Assembly (NCBI GenBank): GCA_036654655.1
Contig: JAVVRP010000002.1
Span: 62,001 to 126,000 of the forward strand
Direction: 5' to 3'
Origin: JAVVRP01 sp036654655
GTDB taxonomy: Bacteria > Bacillota > Clostridia > Christensenellales > UBA1242
Length of the DNA: 64,000 nucleotides
A model generated the notes under the pieces. That model was not told the DNA's origin, searched no databases, and saw only the letters and a program-made list of their open reading frames with translations. The number at the start of each line of letters is the position of its first letter. Position 1 is the first letter of the stretch. Shown in pieces: positions 1 to 9,669 of the stretch. Made by a program: the position numbers and the translations under genes.

Positions 1-1
1 T

Positions 2-3000
2 TATTTGGGGAACGGAAAAACCAGAGTGGAGTTTTTGCCACTTCTTGGAGGAATAACAAAGTTGCGAATAACAACATTGCAAGGTGGAAAGTCTTTGGAA
101 TTGGATGTAAAAGTTAACGACCAAATAAGCAACATTTTTTTGAAATCACAGTCTATTTTTGCCATAAAGGGCGAAGAAACATTGCTTATTCCAGAAAACC
201 TGCTTAATTTTGAACCTGCTTACATCATAGATAAAAGAGTAAGTTTTTCGCTTTGTAATCAAAATGGTGAAGAATTAAAGTTTGCTGGCGTAAACCTAGA
301 AAAAAACAAGTTAACAACAACAAACACCACAGAATTTAGCAATGTGTGGATAAAGGCAACTTCAATAGCAAATCCCAGCATTTTTGCAGTTTTTAAAGTT
401 GATTTGCTAAGTAAAATTATTTTGCCAATCAAGCCTTTGCCACTTACAGAAATTATCCCACAAACGCCACCAGTGCACATTGAAATTGTTCCAGACATAA
501 CAGACCCATTGCATCCCGACATCGCACAAAAGCCTAAAATAAATCTTATTGCAACAGATTCACACAAAAACACAAAGCAACTTGCTTTTACATTGCCTGT
601 TAGCATTTTTCCAAAAAATACAACCGTGAAAGATATAATTATTGATGCAAAAATAAACTCAAAAAAAGGGTCCATAAAAGATGTATGTTTTTTAGAAAAA
701 ATGATAACAAAACAAATTGGAGCAGATTTTGTTTTTAATTTTAACATTTTTTCACGCAATGCGGGAGAGGCAATTCTTGAAATAAGTGTTGGTTATGCAA
801 ATTTTGCTTCTTACGTTGTAAAACAAAATTATAGTGTGCTTGTTAGCCAAAATCCAACTGGTTTAATTGCAAACGACAATTTTCTTGCCTTGGGCAAAAT
901 TATTAAAAATGAAGAACAAATCCCAGTGGACATAAAGTATGACAATGAGTTTTTGCTTTTTCACACAATTCAAACTTATCCAACAAAACAAAACATAAAA
1001 TTAGAAATTGCACCAAACACAAAATTTGTAACCCCGCACACCTTAATGCTTGATATTTTGGCACGCAACAAGGCTGGAAAAAACATCACACTTGATGCAA
1101 ATAAAACAGCATTTGATTATATTGGTGTTTCTTTGGCAGGAAGTTTGTTCGAGGCAAAAAATGTTAAAGACGATATTTCAAAATCAAGGTTTGATGCGCT
1201 TGCTGTTTGGGCAAAAACCACACCACCAGTGATGGCAGAGTTTGACCACTTTGTAATGATTTTTACGTGTGAGTATGATATTGTAAAAAGTGAAGATGGC
1301 AAAATTGTTTCCAGCAAACAATTGGTTGGCGAAATTAAACTCAGCGCAAAAAAAGGTGTTGAAAGTTTTGGAGTTTCAAAAGATTATGAAAATAACACAA
1401 TAACAATGGAAAAAGGTTCTAAATTAGATTTTAACGGGCTTGAAGCAACAAGCGGGGCATATATTGGTGAAATTAAAATAAAAGCAGTTAATATTTTAAG
1501 CACTCAAATTTGCACGGTTTCTCAAAAAGAATTTAATAAAACCACGCTAGAAATTTTTGCAAAAAAAGATGGGCTTTCTTGTTTTACCTTAACTTTGCCT
1601 AATGGAATTTTAACAACACTTAACATTAAAGTTGTTTCGCTTTTAAATTATGCAGAGTTAAAGTTTGGTGCGGGCTCAACAAAAAATGCACTTGTTATGG
1701 CAGATGATGTAACAAAAAATGATGCAGAAAGCGTGTCAAAAAACAAAGACTATGCAATATTAATTAGGCAGGTTGAAAATTCTGTTAAAATTGATATAAA
1801 AGTAGTTTGCAATCCATTAAATATTTTTTCAGATTTATTTAATTATGAAATTTTAATAAGCAAAGAAAACATTGCCGAAATATATTACAACTTTGAAACA
1901 AACTTTTTAACAGTTACCCCAGCGTTTGGTGAAAATAACTTTAAATCATACAAGTTTAAAATTAAATTTAAGCCTAAAACAATAAAAGATTTCAAGGTAA
2001 CCGCAGGTGACAAAAGTTTTGACATTAATTTTGATATAACAACACTAAAATATTCCACACATGCAAGCATAAATGCCACAAGAAATTTAATATATAATTA
2101 TGAAGACATGGGCTTTAAAGGTCAAAATGAATCAGAGCCTCGTTATCAATCAACTCTTACTGCCCAATTAAATTTAAGTAACGGTGGATTAATTTTTCCA
2201 ACAACAACAATGCAAAATTGGAATTTTGGAGCAACTTTAAACACTTCGCAATATTTGTATAAAAAGGAAATAACAAAAACTGTTTTAGGTGAAAATGGTT
2301 CAGAGATAACTTGTGTTGACCATTTAAAAATTTACAATTTTGTTGGAAGCAAAAAAGATTTTGATGTATTAAGTGAAAATGAACAAAATGAACTTTTAAT
2401 TGGCGAGTTCAAATTAACAACAGATGGCAAAGGCATATTTAAATGGGCAACAACAAACAATCAAAACTTGGGTAATATTAACGTGTTTTGTTGTTTACCC
2501 GAAAAAAATATATTAAATGCCGAAGATTTAATTAATTTTGAAAAAGGAGTTTTTAAATCTGCAAATTTGTTATCCCATAACGCAGTTTTTAAAATAACTT
2601 TTGAAAAATATGTTAGAATAACAAATATATTTTTAAAAAATTACACAGAAAACATATATTTAGATTCAAGGTCTTCACACAATAAGGTGGTTTTATATTT
2701 AGATATGCAACCCAAGGAAGCAACAGATGGCAAAAGTTTTGATGTAACAGTAGAGCCACAAGGGCTTGTTTCAGTAGAAAAAGATCTTAACAAAATGAGT
2801 TTAACCATATTTTACAACAATGTTGTAGGCAGTGGGAAAATTTACATAATTCCAACAAACAATTACACATCAAACACAACATTTACAAATGCTTTAACAC
2901 TTCCTGTTCAGGTATCAGACGGGCTTTCTATTCAAAATCCTTTGCAAATAACTTCACCAGAAGAATTTTTGCAAATTAATAATCCGCAAGCATTGTCAAA

Positions 3001-6000
3001 GCATTACAAAATTGTTGGAACTATTGACATTTCTTCAAATATTGGCAATTTTCCATTTGGCACATTAACAGGTTCAATTGTTGGAGAAATTGGCAAATCA
3101 AAAATAATTGGAATAAATCTTTCAAACGTAATCAATATTTCAGATAAGTTTTATTGTGGTTTATTTGCAAACATTGCAAAAAATGCTGTTTTTAAAGATA
3201 TTGAACTTTATGGAACTTTAAATTTAACGCTTACACAAAATGTTAATGTGGGTTTGTTGTGTGGAGAAAATAATGGTTTAATTCACAACGTTTCTGTAAA
3301 ATTAGACTCATCAACAATTAAAAATGGTGATAATGCAGTTGAAATAAATTGCGGTGGAGTTGTGGGTGTTAACAATGGCACAATAAGTTCTATGCAACAA
3401 TCATTAATGAATTCAACAACAATAATTGAAATGCTAAAAAGTTTAAATATTGTTGTAAAAACAAAAACAATAACTGGAAACACTGGTGGCATTGTTGGAA
3501 AAAACAATGGCAAAATAGAAGTAAATAGAAATGGTGTTAAAACAGTAAATAATTTTGGAATAAGTGCTATTGTAAACATTTTTTCAGTTACAGACAATGT
3601 TGGCGGGTTGGCTGGTGAAAACGGTGGAATAATTTGCGTAATTGATAATGTTGGAAAAATTTGCGTAACTGATAACAGTGAAAAAATGTTAATTTGTGGA
3701 AAAGTTCAAAATAACACAGATAATCCAAAGTACACCGCAGGTGGTGTTGCAGGAAAAACAATTTCTGATGGAACGATATCCAATGTGGAAAGCAGAGTGT
3801 TTGTTCGTGGAAGAAACAAAATTGGCGGACTTTGTGGGCAACTTGAAAAAAATTCTATTGCAAAAATAGAATATTGTGTTGTTAGTTATTGTGACACAGG
3901 TGAAAATGGAATTGAAGCATCGTTTATAATTTACTATGGCTCAAATTTTACAAGTGATTGCAGTATTTTTGGTGAAAATGTTACAGCAGGCAACAAAAGT
4001 AAATCGTACTTAACTCGCTTGCCAAATGAATATTATGGCGATAGAATTCAAGTTGAAATAAAAAATGACATAATAAGCGTGCTAAATTTTTGTAATGATT
4101 TTGTTAGAGTAGAGGAAAATTTAATAGCCGATACATCCCCTAAACTTGTGTTTTATTATGAGGCAAAGGAAAGAAAAACAATTCAACAGAATGGAACTTA
4201 TTTAGATAATCAAGCATTGCTTAATGAAAAAAACACAAATCAAACAATTTCAAGTTTGCTTGGTTGCACAAATGTTTATGCAAAGTCCAGCAATAATCAA
4301 ATAATAGAAATATTAACTAACGGAAAAATTTTTGTTAATGGTGTTGGAAATGTAACAATAACACTTACGTCCATGTTTAACTCATCAGTTGTAAAAGAAG
4401 TTAAACTGTATTCAACTTATTTTGTGGATAACTTTAAAGTTTTTGCGCAATCAAACTTGCAAAAGCCATTAGTAAACGGAAGCAGAATAATTGTACAAAA
4501 AAATTCACCAGTGTCATTATTTTGGAATTTTGTTTCTAGCCCAGTTGTATCAACTGGCAATACAAGCATAGAACTTGTACAAAATATTGATGAAAGACTA
4601 AGGCTAAATTTTGATTTTAAAGACAGTCAAGGCAATTTGTCAAACATATTTGAAACAATTTTTAGTGGAAATATGTGTGTAATAAAAACCAAAGGCGAAA
4701 CAATTGGAACCGCAAATTTATCCATTATTCCACAATTTAAAATTGGTGAAACGGTTATTCAAATATGGGAGCAAGATTTACCAAAACTAAATTTATATGC
4801 CTATCATCGAAAAGGCACATCAGCAATTTTATTTGATTCTTCAAGTGCAACAATTATGCCTTCATCAAGTTATGATCTTGTTGTAACCCAACTTACAGAT
4901 GCAGTTCAAGACAACATTACACTTTCTATCACAAGGGTTGAGGATGGATTGCAATTAACCCCCGACAAAAATAATGTAGGTCAGTTTTTAATTGATGGAA
5001 ACCCAGTAATTTATGTGGGGTCAAAAATTTTAAGTTCAACAGAAGGCAAAAATGTTTATGAATATAACATTCAACTTCAACAAAAAAAAGCAGGCAAATT
5101 TTACTTAACTTTTACATCTGTAAATGGGCTATCAAAAACATTTACAATTGAATTTTTATCTCAAAAAATAACTGGAATATATATTAACACATACAGTTCT
5201 TTGCTGGGTGAGTTTATTCCAAATGAAAAAATAGAACCCGGAGAAAGTTCCAATGTTATGAGCATTAAAATTAACCCAGACTGGGCTGAATATGATTATG
5301 TGGAAGTTGTTAATGCACCGCAAAACGTTGCCAATAATTCAAATGTTTTGTTCACCCTTGGAAAAGATTGTGAGGTTGGACAAAATTATATATATTTTAA
5401 CAAAATGGAAGAAGGAATAAGTGTTAGCGGAATTAAACTTTATAAAAATAAAACTGGCGAATTTATTTTAAATTATGTGGCTTCAACAACTGCAATATTA
5501 GACTCAACAACAAATATTAATATAACAGCATATGCGGGCGGTAAAAAATGTTTTGAAACAATTACAAAAAGTTACAAAGTTGTTCCAATAGATGGGGTAA
5601 TTGCAAGAATAGCAAATAAAACTGCCATAAATGGGATTGTTTATCTTGCAAAAGGGATGGAATATTCTTTGGAAGTTAACGCCGGAATTTACACAAATCA
5701 GCAAGTTCGTTTTGAACTTAAAAAAGAAGATAACAGCGAATTTAAGGAAGGCAAAATAAAGAAAACGGAAAATGGCTGGGCTTTAACATTAGACAACAAC
5801 GCAAGCGACAATGTAAACCTGATTGCATATGGACAAATAGAAATTAGCAACAAAATTTATGAAAGCAAAAAAAGCGTCCAAAAACTTTATATAACAGACT
5901 TTGTGCTAAACAACAATGCATTAAATTTAACAAACACAGAAATCAGAATTCAAATTGGTGGCGGAGGACATGTTGTAAAAGATAAAATGTTGGAAGGTTT

Positions 6001-9000
6001 GCAATTAGAATACAACACAACAATAAAAGAAGTTGCCACCAAAGTGTTAAATTTTAAAACAGAACTTAAAAATCGCGGAAATTGGCAGTTGCACACAAAG
6101 CAACAAGATGGAACATACACAACAATTCCACTTGCCTCACACACAAACAAATATTTTACAATTACAGAAATAAAAGAAGAACTTATAATTACTCCAACAT
6201 ATTTGCTTGACGCTAACGAAAACATGTTTATGTTTTCTGTTGAGTGTTCAATTACTTTTACAAAAAATAAGTGGCAGATTGAAAAAACGGGCGCTAATAT
6301 GCAAAAAGCAACCAACGGGCTAGAAATATTTCAAAAAACAGAACTCAATAATCCAATTCCAATAAATAATGTTGTACAGTTTATGAATATGAAAGATAAC
6401 ATGCATTACAGATTGGTTTGTGATTTGGACCTTTCAACTGTGGAAGGTAAATTTACCCCAATATTGGCAAAAATTGCAAGTTTTGATGGAAATTGCCACA
6501 AAATAAAATTGTGCAGTTATTCATTAGAAAACACAGCGAATGTTGGATTGTTTTCCGAAATTTCAAAAAATTCCATCATCAAAAATGTAATTTTGGAGTT
6601 GCCAAACATTGATATTTCCATAATTGTAACCAATTCAGATGAAACTGCAACTGTAAATGCAGGGCTCCTTGCGGGCGTTAATAATGGAATAATATCAAAC
6701 TGTGAAGTTGTTTTTCAAAATTTTGATGCAAGTGCTAACAGATATTTAACAATACAAATTAAAGCACATAGCAAAAAAGATGAAGGCGGAAGCATACTTA
6801 GTGAGCATAATTACGTTGGAGGTTTAATTGGAGCAAATTTTGGAAGCATTTCAAACAGCAGAGTAAACGTTAACATAAAATCCAATTCTAACTTGGGCGG
6901 TTTTGTTGGGATAAATAACGGAGTTATTGCATCAAGTCATGTTAAAAATTCTAGCATCGAAAATGAGATTTCTGCTGACATAGCCTTAACAAAGGTTGCA
7001 GGCTTTGCTGTGGTTAATCGTGGCAAAATTTTAACAAGTTTTTGTTCTGTTGACAATCAAATAAAACAAATACACGCAAAAATTGCAAAAAAGGAAGTGT
7101 TTTCAAGGCAAGATGCGGCGGCGTTTGTTTATTTAAATGCAAAATCAATTGAAGATTGTTATGCAAATGTAAATGTAAACACGCAAGGATATGCCACAGG
7201 TTTTGTTTTTTCATGCACTGCACAATCTCAAATTTTCAGATGCAACACAACAACTATTTTTGGTGAAAAAGATAACCAAATAAGCAAATATCCTTTTTTA
7301 AAAATAATTGATGGAAAATTTGCAGATTGTTTATTTGTTGAAAACAAAAATATAAATTCTTCAAATGGAACAATTAATAATTCAACAATAAATGGAGTTA
7401 AAGCCATTTTAATTGAAGATTTTGCAAAAATAGAAACATTTGAGCATTATTCCATTTCAAACAAAGACGACTCAGCAAGTTTTGTTTGGTTTATGCCAAA
7501 CTTATCAAATTCTAATTGCTTTATTTTGCATACAGATTCAACTTCTGAACCATTAAAGTTTGATATGATTAGGCCAGAACTTACAGCAACAAACATTATT
7601 GCAAAAACAAAAAAATCACTAGATGGAACGCAAATTAACAATAACGGCGAAATTAAATATATTTATTCAACACAAGGCACCGGGGAACTTGCCGAGGGCG
7701 AAAAATACAACCCTTACATTATTTCCACGGTTGCGGAATTAGAAAGTACCATAATGCAAGTGAAAACAGGTTCAGAATTTAAAAAGCATATAAGAATTTT
7801 GTGCGATTTGGATTATGGAACAACTGCAAATAATTGTAGCGAGTTGTATTCCACAAATATGTTGGGATATATTGAAGGCAACGGTTTTGAAATATCCAAT
7901 TATATTGTTTCAAACGCAACAACTCTTCAAAATTCTGGATTTTTTAGTCAAATAGGTTCAAAAACAATTATGGCAACACTTATGAACATTACATTTTCGC
8001 CAAAATCAATTAATTTGCCAAATGTAACATCTGTGGGTTCTGTTGCTGGGCTTGTGCAAAATTCACGCATTTCAAACGTATCCGCGGTAGCAAAAAATTA
8101 CTCAAAACTTTTAACAACAGATTTTTCAACAGTTTTGGGGTGCAATGTTGCAGGTGGATTGTTTGGCAGGGTTAACGGAGATTTCATGCTGTGCAACCTT
8201 GTTTCTCAACTTTCTGCAAAAGTAATAAATTACACAAAATCAACGGATGTGTTTTATGACAATATAAATGATAGAGCGTCTAATATTTCTTATGCAGGTG
8301 CAGTTGCCGGAATTATTTCCGGGCACGGAATAGCAAAAGAAATTTTTGTTCAAGAAAAGGTACTTGCTTATGCAAAAATTGCGGGGTTATATTTTGGTGG
8401 AGTTTTGGGTGGGGCAACCTTTAAAAATGTGCTACACACAATTGTTGAAGGAAGTTTTGTAAATGCCCATCAATTTGGCGGAGTTTTGGTTGGCGAGTTA
8501 AATGGAACAATGCAAAATATAAAACTTACAAATATTGTTCCAATTCAAACGGATTTTTTTGTAACCTCACCACAAAATCCGTTTGCAGTTGGCGGACTTG
8601 TGGGGTTGTTTACAAGCGGAACAATTAATAATTGCAATTCGGACCTTTCAATTTATTCAACGCAAATTGGTGTTGTTGGAGGGTTGGTTGGAATTTGGCA
8701 AGGTGGCAAGTTAATTAACTCCAACTTTGGCGGAAATATAACTGCAACAATAATCGCAGGCGGAATTGTTGGCAAGATATGTATGCTGACAGGTGCAAAT
8801 GTGCCAGAATTAAATTTTGGTGAAGTGGAAAAAACAGGTGTGGCCGGTGAAAAAGTTGATGAACTGGTTTTAAATAATTGTAACCTTACAGGAATTGACC
8901 AGAAGATAAAAGTTGATAATTGCATGACTTACGATTTACTTAACATAGATCCAACACTTTCTGGAAACAAAACTTTTGCATCTGCGGGTGCAATTATTGG

Positions 9001-9409
9001 TGCGTACACCTTTAATAATCAAAACAAATGCTTAACAATAAAAAATCTTGATTTAAGAATTTTGCCAAGCGGACTGCGGGTGATTATAAATGCAAAAACA
9101 ATAGGAGTGGACTTTAAAACAACAATGGGCATTATAATTGGTTCAAGCACCGCAAATATTTCAGGCGTAACACCATCAACAGAACAAAAAACCAATGTAA
9201 TTTCAAACGGAGAAGTGTCAATAATTAATTACGGAGACATAACAACTGCTACAATTAAATCTGGCTTTGTTTGCGGTGGCAAAATAACAGTTGCAGGGCA
9301 AACTGAAAAACAACAAGATATAAAAACAGATAATGTAACATTGCCAACAGAAATTACTTTTAATGGGCAAATAAGGCTTACAAAAATTATTAATGCAAAT
9401 ATCTTTTAA
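2..9409 (+). CDS. Giant GLUG-repeat surface protein, 5' end outside window
   Basis: The reading frame is open to the window edge, so the true start and any signal peptide lie upstream; about 3,135 residues are visible. The first ~970 residues look like beta-rich, Ig-like stretches. Three modules follow, each with a lead-in resembling those before GLUG repeats (near residues 980, 2120 and 2570) and then glycine-rich repeats such as GGVVGVNNGTIS (~1115), GGIVGKNNGKI (~1161), AGLLAGVNNGIISN (~2218), GGLIGANFGSISN (~2271) and VGGLVGLFTSGTINN (~2861). The GLUG motif is typical of bacterial adhesin-like beta-helical proteins, so a cell-surface role is inferred. No LPxTG motif, C-terminal membrane segment or obvious cell-wall-binding repeat is seen, so anchoring is unknown. 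It ends just upstream of the rpoB promoters with no clear terminator. Confidence 0.75.
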   Translation, partial: YLGNGKTRVEFLPLLGGITKLRITTLQGGKSLELDVKVNDQISNIFLKSQSIFAIKGEETLLIPENLLNFEPAYIIDKRVSFSLCNQNGEELKFAGVNLEKNKLTTTNTTEFSNVWIKATSIANPSIFAVFKVDLLSKIILPIKPLPLTEIIPQTPPVHIEIVPDITDPLHPDIAQKPKINLIATDSHKNTKQLAFTLPVSIFPKNTTVKDIIIDAKINSKKGSIKDVCFLEKMITKQIGADFVFNFNIFSRNAGEAILEISVGYANFASYVVKQNYSVLVSQNPTGLIANDNFLALGKIIKNEEQIPVDIKYDNEFLLFHTIQTYPTKQNIKLEIAPNTKFVTPHTLMLDILARNKAGKNITLDANKTAFDYIGVSLAGSLFEAKNVKDDISKSRFDALAVWAKTTPPVMAEFDHFVMIFTCEYDIVKSEDGKIVSSKQLVGEIKLSAKKGVESFGVSKDYENNTITMEKGSKLDFNGLEATSGAYIGEIKIKAVNILSTQICTVSQKEFNKTTLEIFAKKDGLSCFTLTLPNGILTTLNIKVVSLLNYAELKFGAGSTKNALVMADDVTKNDAESVSKNKDYAILIRQVENSVKIDIKVVCNPLNIFSDLFNYEILISKENIAEIYYNFETNFLTVTPAFGENNFKSYKFKIKFKPKTIKDFKVTAGDKSFDINFDITTLKYSTHASINATRNLIYNYEDMGFKGQNESEPRYQSTLTAQLNLSNGGLIFPTTTMQNWNFGATLNTSQYLYKKEITKTVLGENGSEITCVDHLKIYNFVGSKKDFDVLSENEQNELLIGEFKLTTDGKGIFKWATTNNQNLGNINVFCCLPEKNILNAEDLINFEKGVFKSANLLSHNAVFKITFEKYVRITNIFLKNYTENIYLDSRSSHNKVVLYLDMQPKEATDGKSFDVTVEPQGLVSVEKDLNKMSLTIFYNNVVGSGKIYIIPTNNYTSNTTFTNALTLPVQVSDGLSIQNPLQITSPEEFLQINNPQALSKHYKIVGTIDISSNIGNFPFGTLTGSIVGEIGKSKIIGINLSNVINISDKFYCGLFANIAKNAVFKDIELYGTLNLTLTQNVNVGLLCGENNGLIHNVSVKLDSSTIKNGDNAVEINCGGVVGVNNGTISSMQQSLMNSTTIIEMLKSLNIVVKTKTITGNTGGIVGKNNGKIEVNRNGVKTVNNFGISAIVNIFSVTDNVGGLAGENGGIICVIDNVGKICVTDNSEKMLICGKVQNNTDNPKYTAGGVAGKTISDGTISNVESRVFVRGRNKIGGLCGQLEKNSIAKIEYCVVSYCDTGENGIEASFIIYYGSNFTSDCSIFGENVTAGNKSKSYLTRLPNEYYGDRIQVEIKNDIISVLNFCNDFVRVEENLIADTSPKLVFYYEAKERKTIQQNGTYLDNQALLNEKNTNQTISSLLGCTNVYAKSSNNQIIEILTNGKIFVNGVGNVTITLTSMFNSSVVKEVKLYSTYFVDNFKVFAQSNLQKPLVNGSRIIVQKNSPVSLFWNFVSSPVVSTGNTSIELVQNIDERLRLNFDFKDSQGNLSNIFETIFSGNMCVIKTKGETIGTANLSIIPQFKIGETVIQIWEQDLPKLNLYAYHRKGTSAILFDSSSATIMPSSSYDLVVTQLTDAVQDNITLSITRVEDGLQLTPDKNNVGQFLIDGNPVIYVGSKILSSTEGKNVYEYNIQLQQKKAGKFYLTFTSVNGLSKTFTIEFLSQKITGIYINTYSSLLGEFIPNEKIEPGESSNVMSIKINPDWAEYDYVEVVNAPQNVANNSNVLFTLGKDCEVGQNYIYFNKMEEGISVSGIKLYKNKTGEFILNYVASTTAILDSTTNINITAYAGGKKCFETITKSYKVVPIDGVIARIANKTAINGIVYLAKGMEYSLEVNAGIYTNQQVRFELKKEDNSEFKEGKIKKTENGWALTLDNNASDNVNLIAYGQIEISNKIYESKKSVQKLYITDFVLNNNALNLTNTEIRIQIGGGGHVVKDKMLEGLQLEYNTTIKEVATKVLNFKTELKNRGNWQLHTKQQDGTYTTIPLASHTNKYFTITEIKEELIITPTYLLDANENMFMFSVECSITFTKNKWQIEKTGANMQKATNGLEIFQKTELNNPIPINNVVQFMNMKDNMHYRLVCDLDLSTVEGKFTPILAKIASFDGNCHKIKLCSYSLENTANVGLFSEISKNSIIKNVILELPNIDISIIVTNSDETATVNAGLLAGVNNGIISNCEVVFQNFDASANRYLTIQIKAHSKKDEGGSILSEHNYVGGLIGANFGSISNSRVNVNIKSNSNLGGFVGINNGVIASSHVKNSSIENEISADIALTKVAGFAVVNRGKILTSFCSVDNQIKQIHAKIAKKEVFSRQDAAAFVYLNAKSIEDCYANVNVNTQGYATGFVFSCTAQSQIFRCNTTTIFGEKDNQISKYPFLKIIDGKFADCLFVENKNINSSNGTINNSTINGVKAILIEDFAKIETFEHYSISNKDDSASFVWFMPNLSNSNCFILHTDSTSEPLKFDMIRPELTATNIIAKTKKSLDGTQINNNGEIKYIYSTQGTGELAEGEKYNPYIISTVAELESTIMQVKTGSEFKKHIRILCDLDYGTTANNCSELYSTNMLGYIEGNGFEISNYIVSNATTLQNSGFFSQIGSKTIMATLMNITFSPKSINLPNVTSVGSVAGLVQNSRISNVSAVAKNYSKLLTTDFSTVLGCNVAGGLFGRVNGDFMLCNLVSQLSAKVINYTKSTDVFYDNINDRASNISYAGAVAGIISGHGIAKEIFVQEKVLAYAKIAGLYFGGVLGGATFKNVLHTIVEGSFVNAHQFGGVLVGELNGTMQNIKLTNIVPIQTDFFVTSPQNPFAVGGLVGLFTSGTINNCNSDLSIYSTQIGVVGGLVGIWQGGKLINSNFGGNITATIIAGGIVGKICMLTGANVPELNFGEVEKTGVAGEKVDELVLNNCNLTGIDQKIKVDNCMTYDLLNIDPTLSGNKTFASAGAIIGAYTFNNQNKCLTIKNLDLRILPSGLRVIINAKTIGVDFKTTMGIIIGSSTANISGVTPSTEQKTNVISNGEVSIINYGDITTATIKSGFVCGGKITVAGQTEKQQDIKTDNVTLPTEITFNGQIRLTKIINANIF

Positions 9410-9426
9410 AAATCAGTTAAAAACGT

Positions 9427-9456
9427 TTGACACAAGGCAACCCGCTGGGCTACAAT
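9427..9456 (+). promoter_or_regulatory. Promoter P1 upstream of rpoB
   Basis: TTGACA (9427-9432) is followed by an 18-base spacer and TACAAT (9451-9456). This is a near-consensus sigma-A promoter lying 18 bases after the stop codon of the giant surface gene. Confidence 0.65.
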
Positions 9457-9484
9457 AAAATGAAATGTTTTGCAATAAAAGGTA

Positions 9485-9513
9485 TTGACAGATATCTTAT
9501 GTAATGATATACT
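9485..9513 (+). promoter_or_regulatory. Promoter P2 upstream of rpoB
   Basis: A perfect TTGACA (9485-9490) is separated by 17 bases from TATACT (9508-9513). The predicted start near 9520 gives an rpoB leader of about 150 bases that contains a long hairpin. Confidence 0.8.
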
Positions 9514-9571
9514 CAGCATAAGAATAGTTCAATTTGGGGCGGTTGGTGAACAATTACGCAAAATAAATTAA

Positions 9572-9634
9572 CAAAATCAAGCAAACAAGCTAGGAATGGG
9601 CGGTAATTCGCCAATATTCTTGCTTGTTGTTTTG
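9572..9634 (+). promoter_or_regulatory. Long imperfect hairpin in the rpoB leader
   Basis: The arms around 9572-9602 and 9609-9634 pair imperfectly. GGCG (9599-9602) pairs with CGCC (9609-9612) around the loop GTAATT, and CAAGC (9586-9590) pairs with GCTTG (9622-9626) further down. It has no T-tract, so it is not a typical terminator. It ends about 20 bases before the Shine-Dalgarno. A regulatory or mRNA-stability role is inferred only. Confidence 0.5.
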
Positions 9635-9669
9635 TGTCACTTTGGAAAAAACAAGGGGAGAGTTTAAAG

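Noticed and set aside
259..759. 166-codon minus-strand open frame inside the giant surface gene
   Set aside because: It lies wholly opposite a continuous GLUG-protein frame, has no ribosome site and encodes no recognisable domain; other antisense frames in this gene are of the same kind.
9634..9669. Upstream in-frame start for rpoB
   Set aside because: It lies at the leader hairpin without a Shine-Dalgarno; ATG 9670 has GGGGAG and gives a normal RpoB N-terminus.
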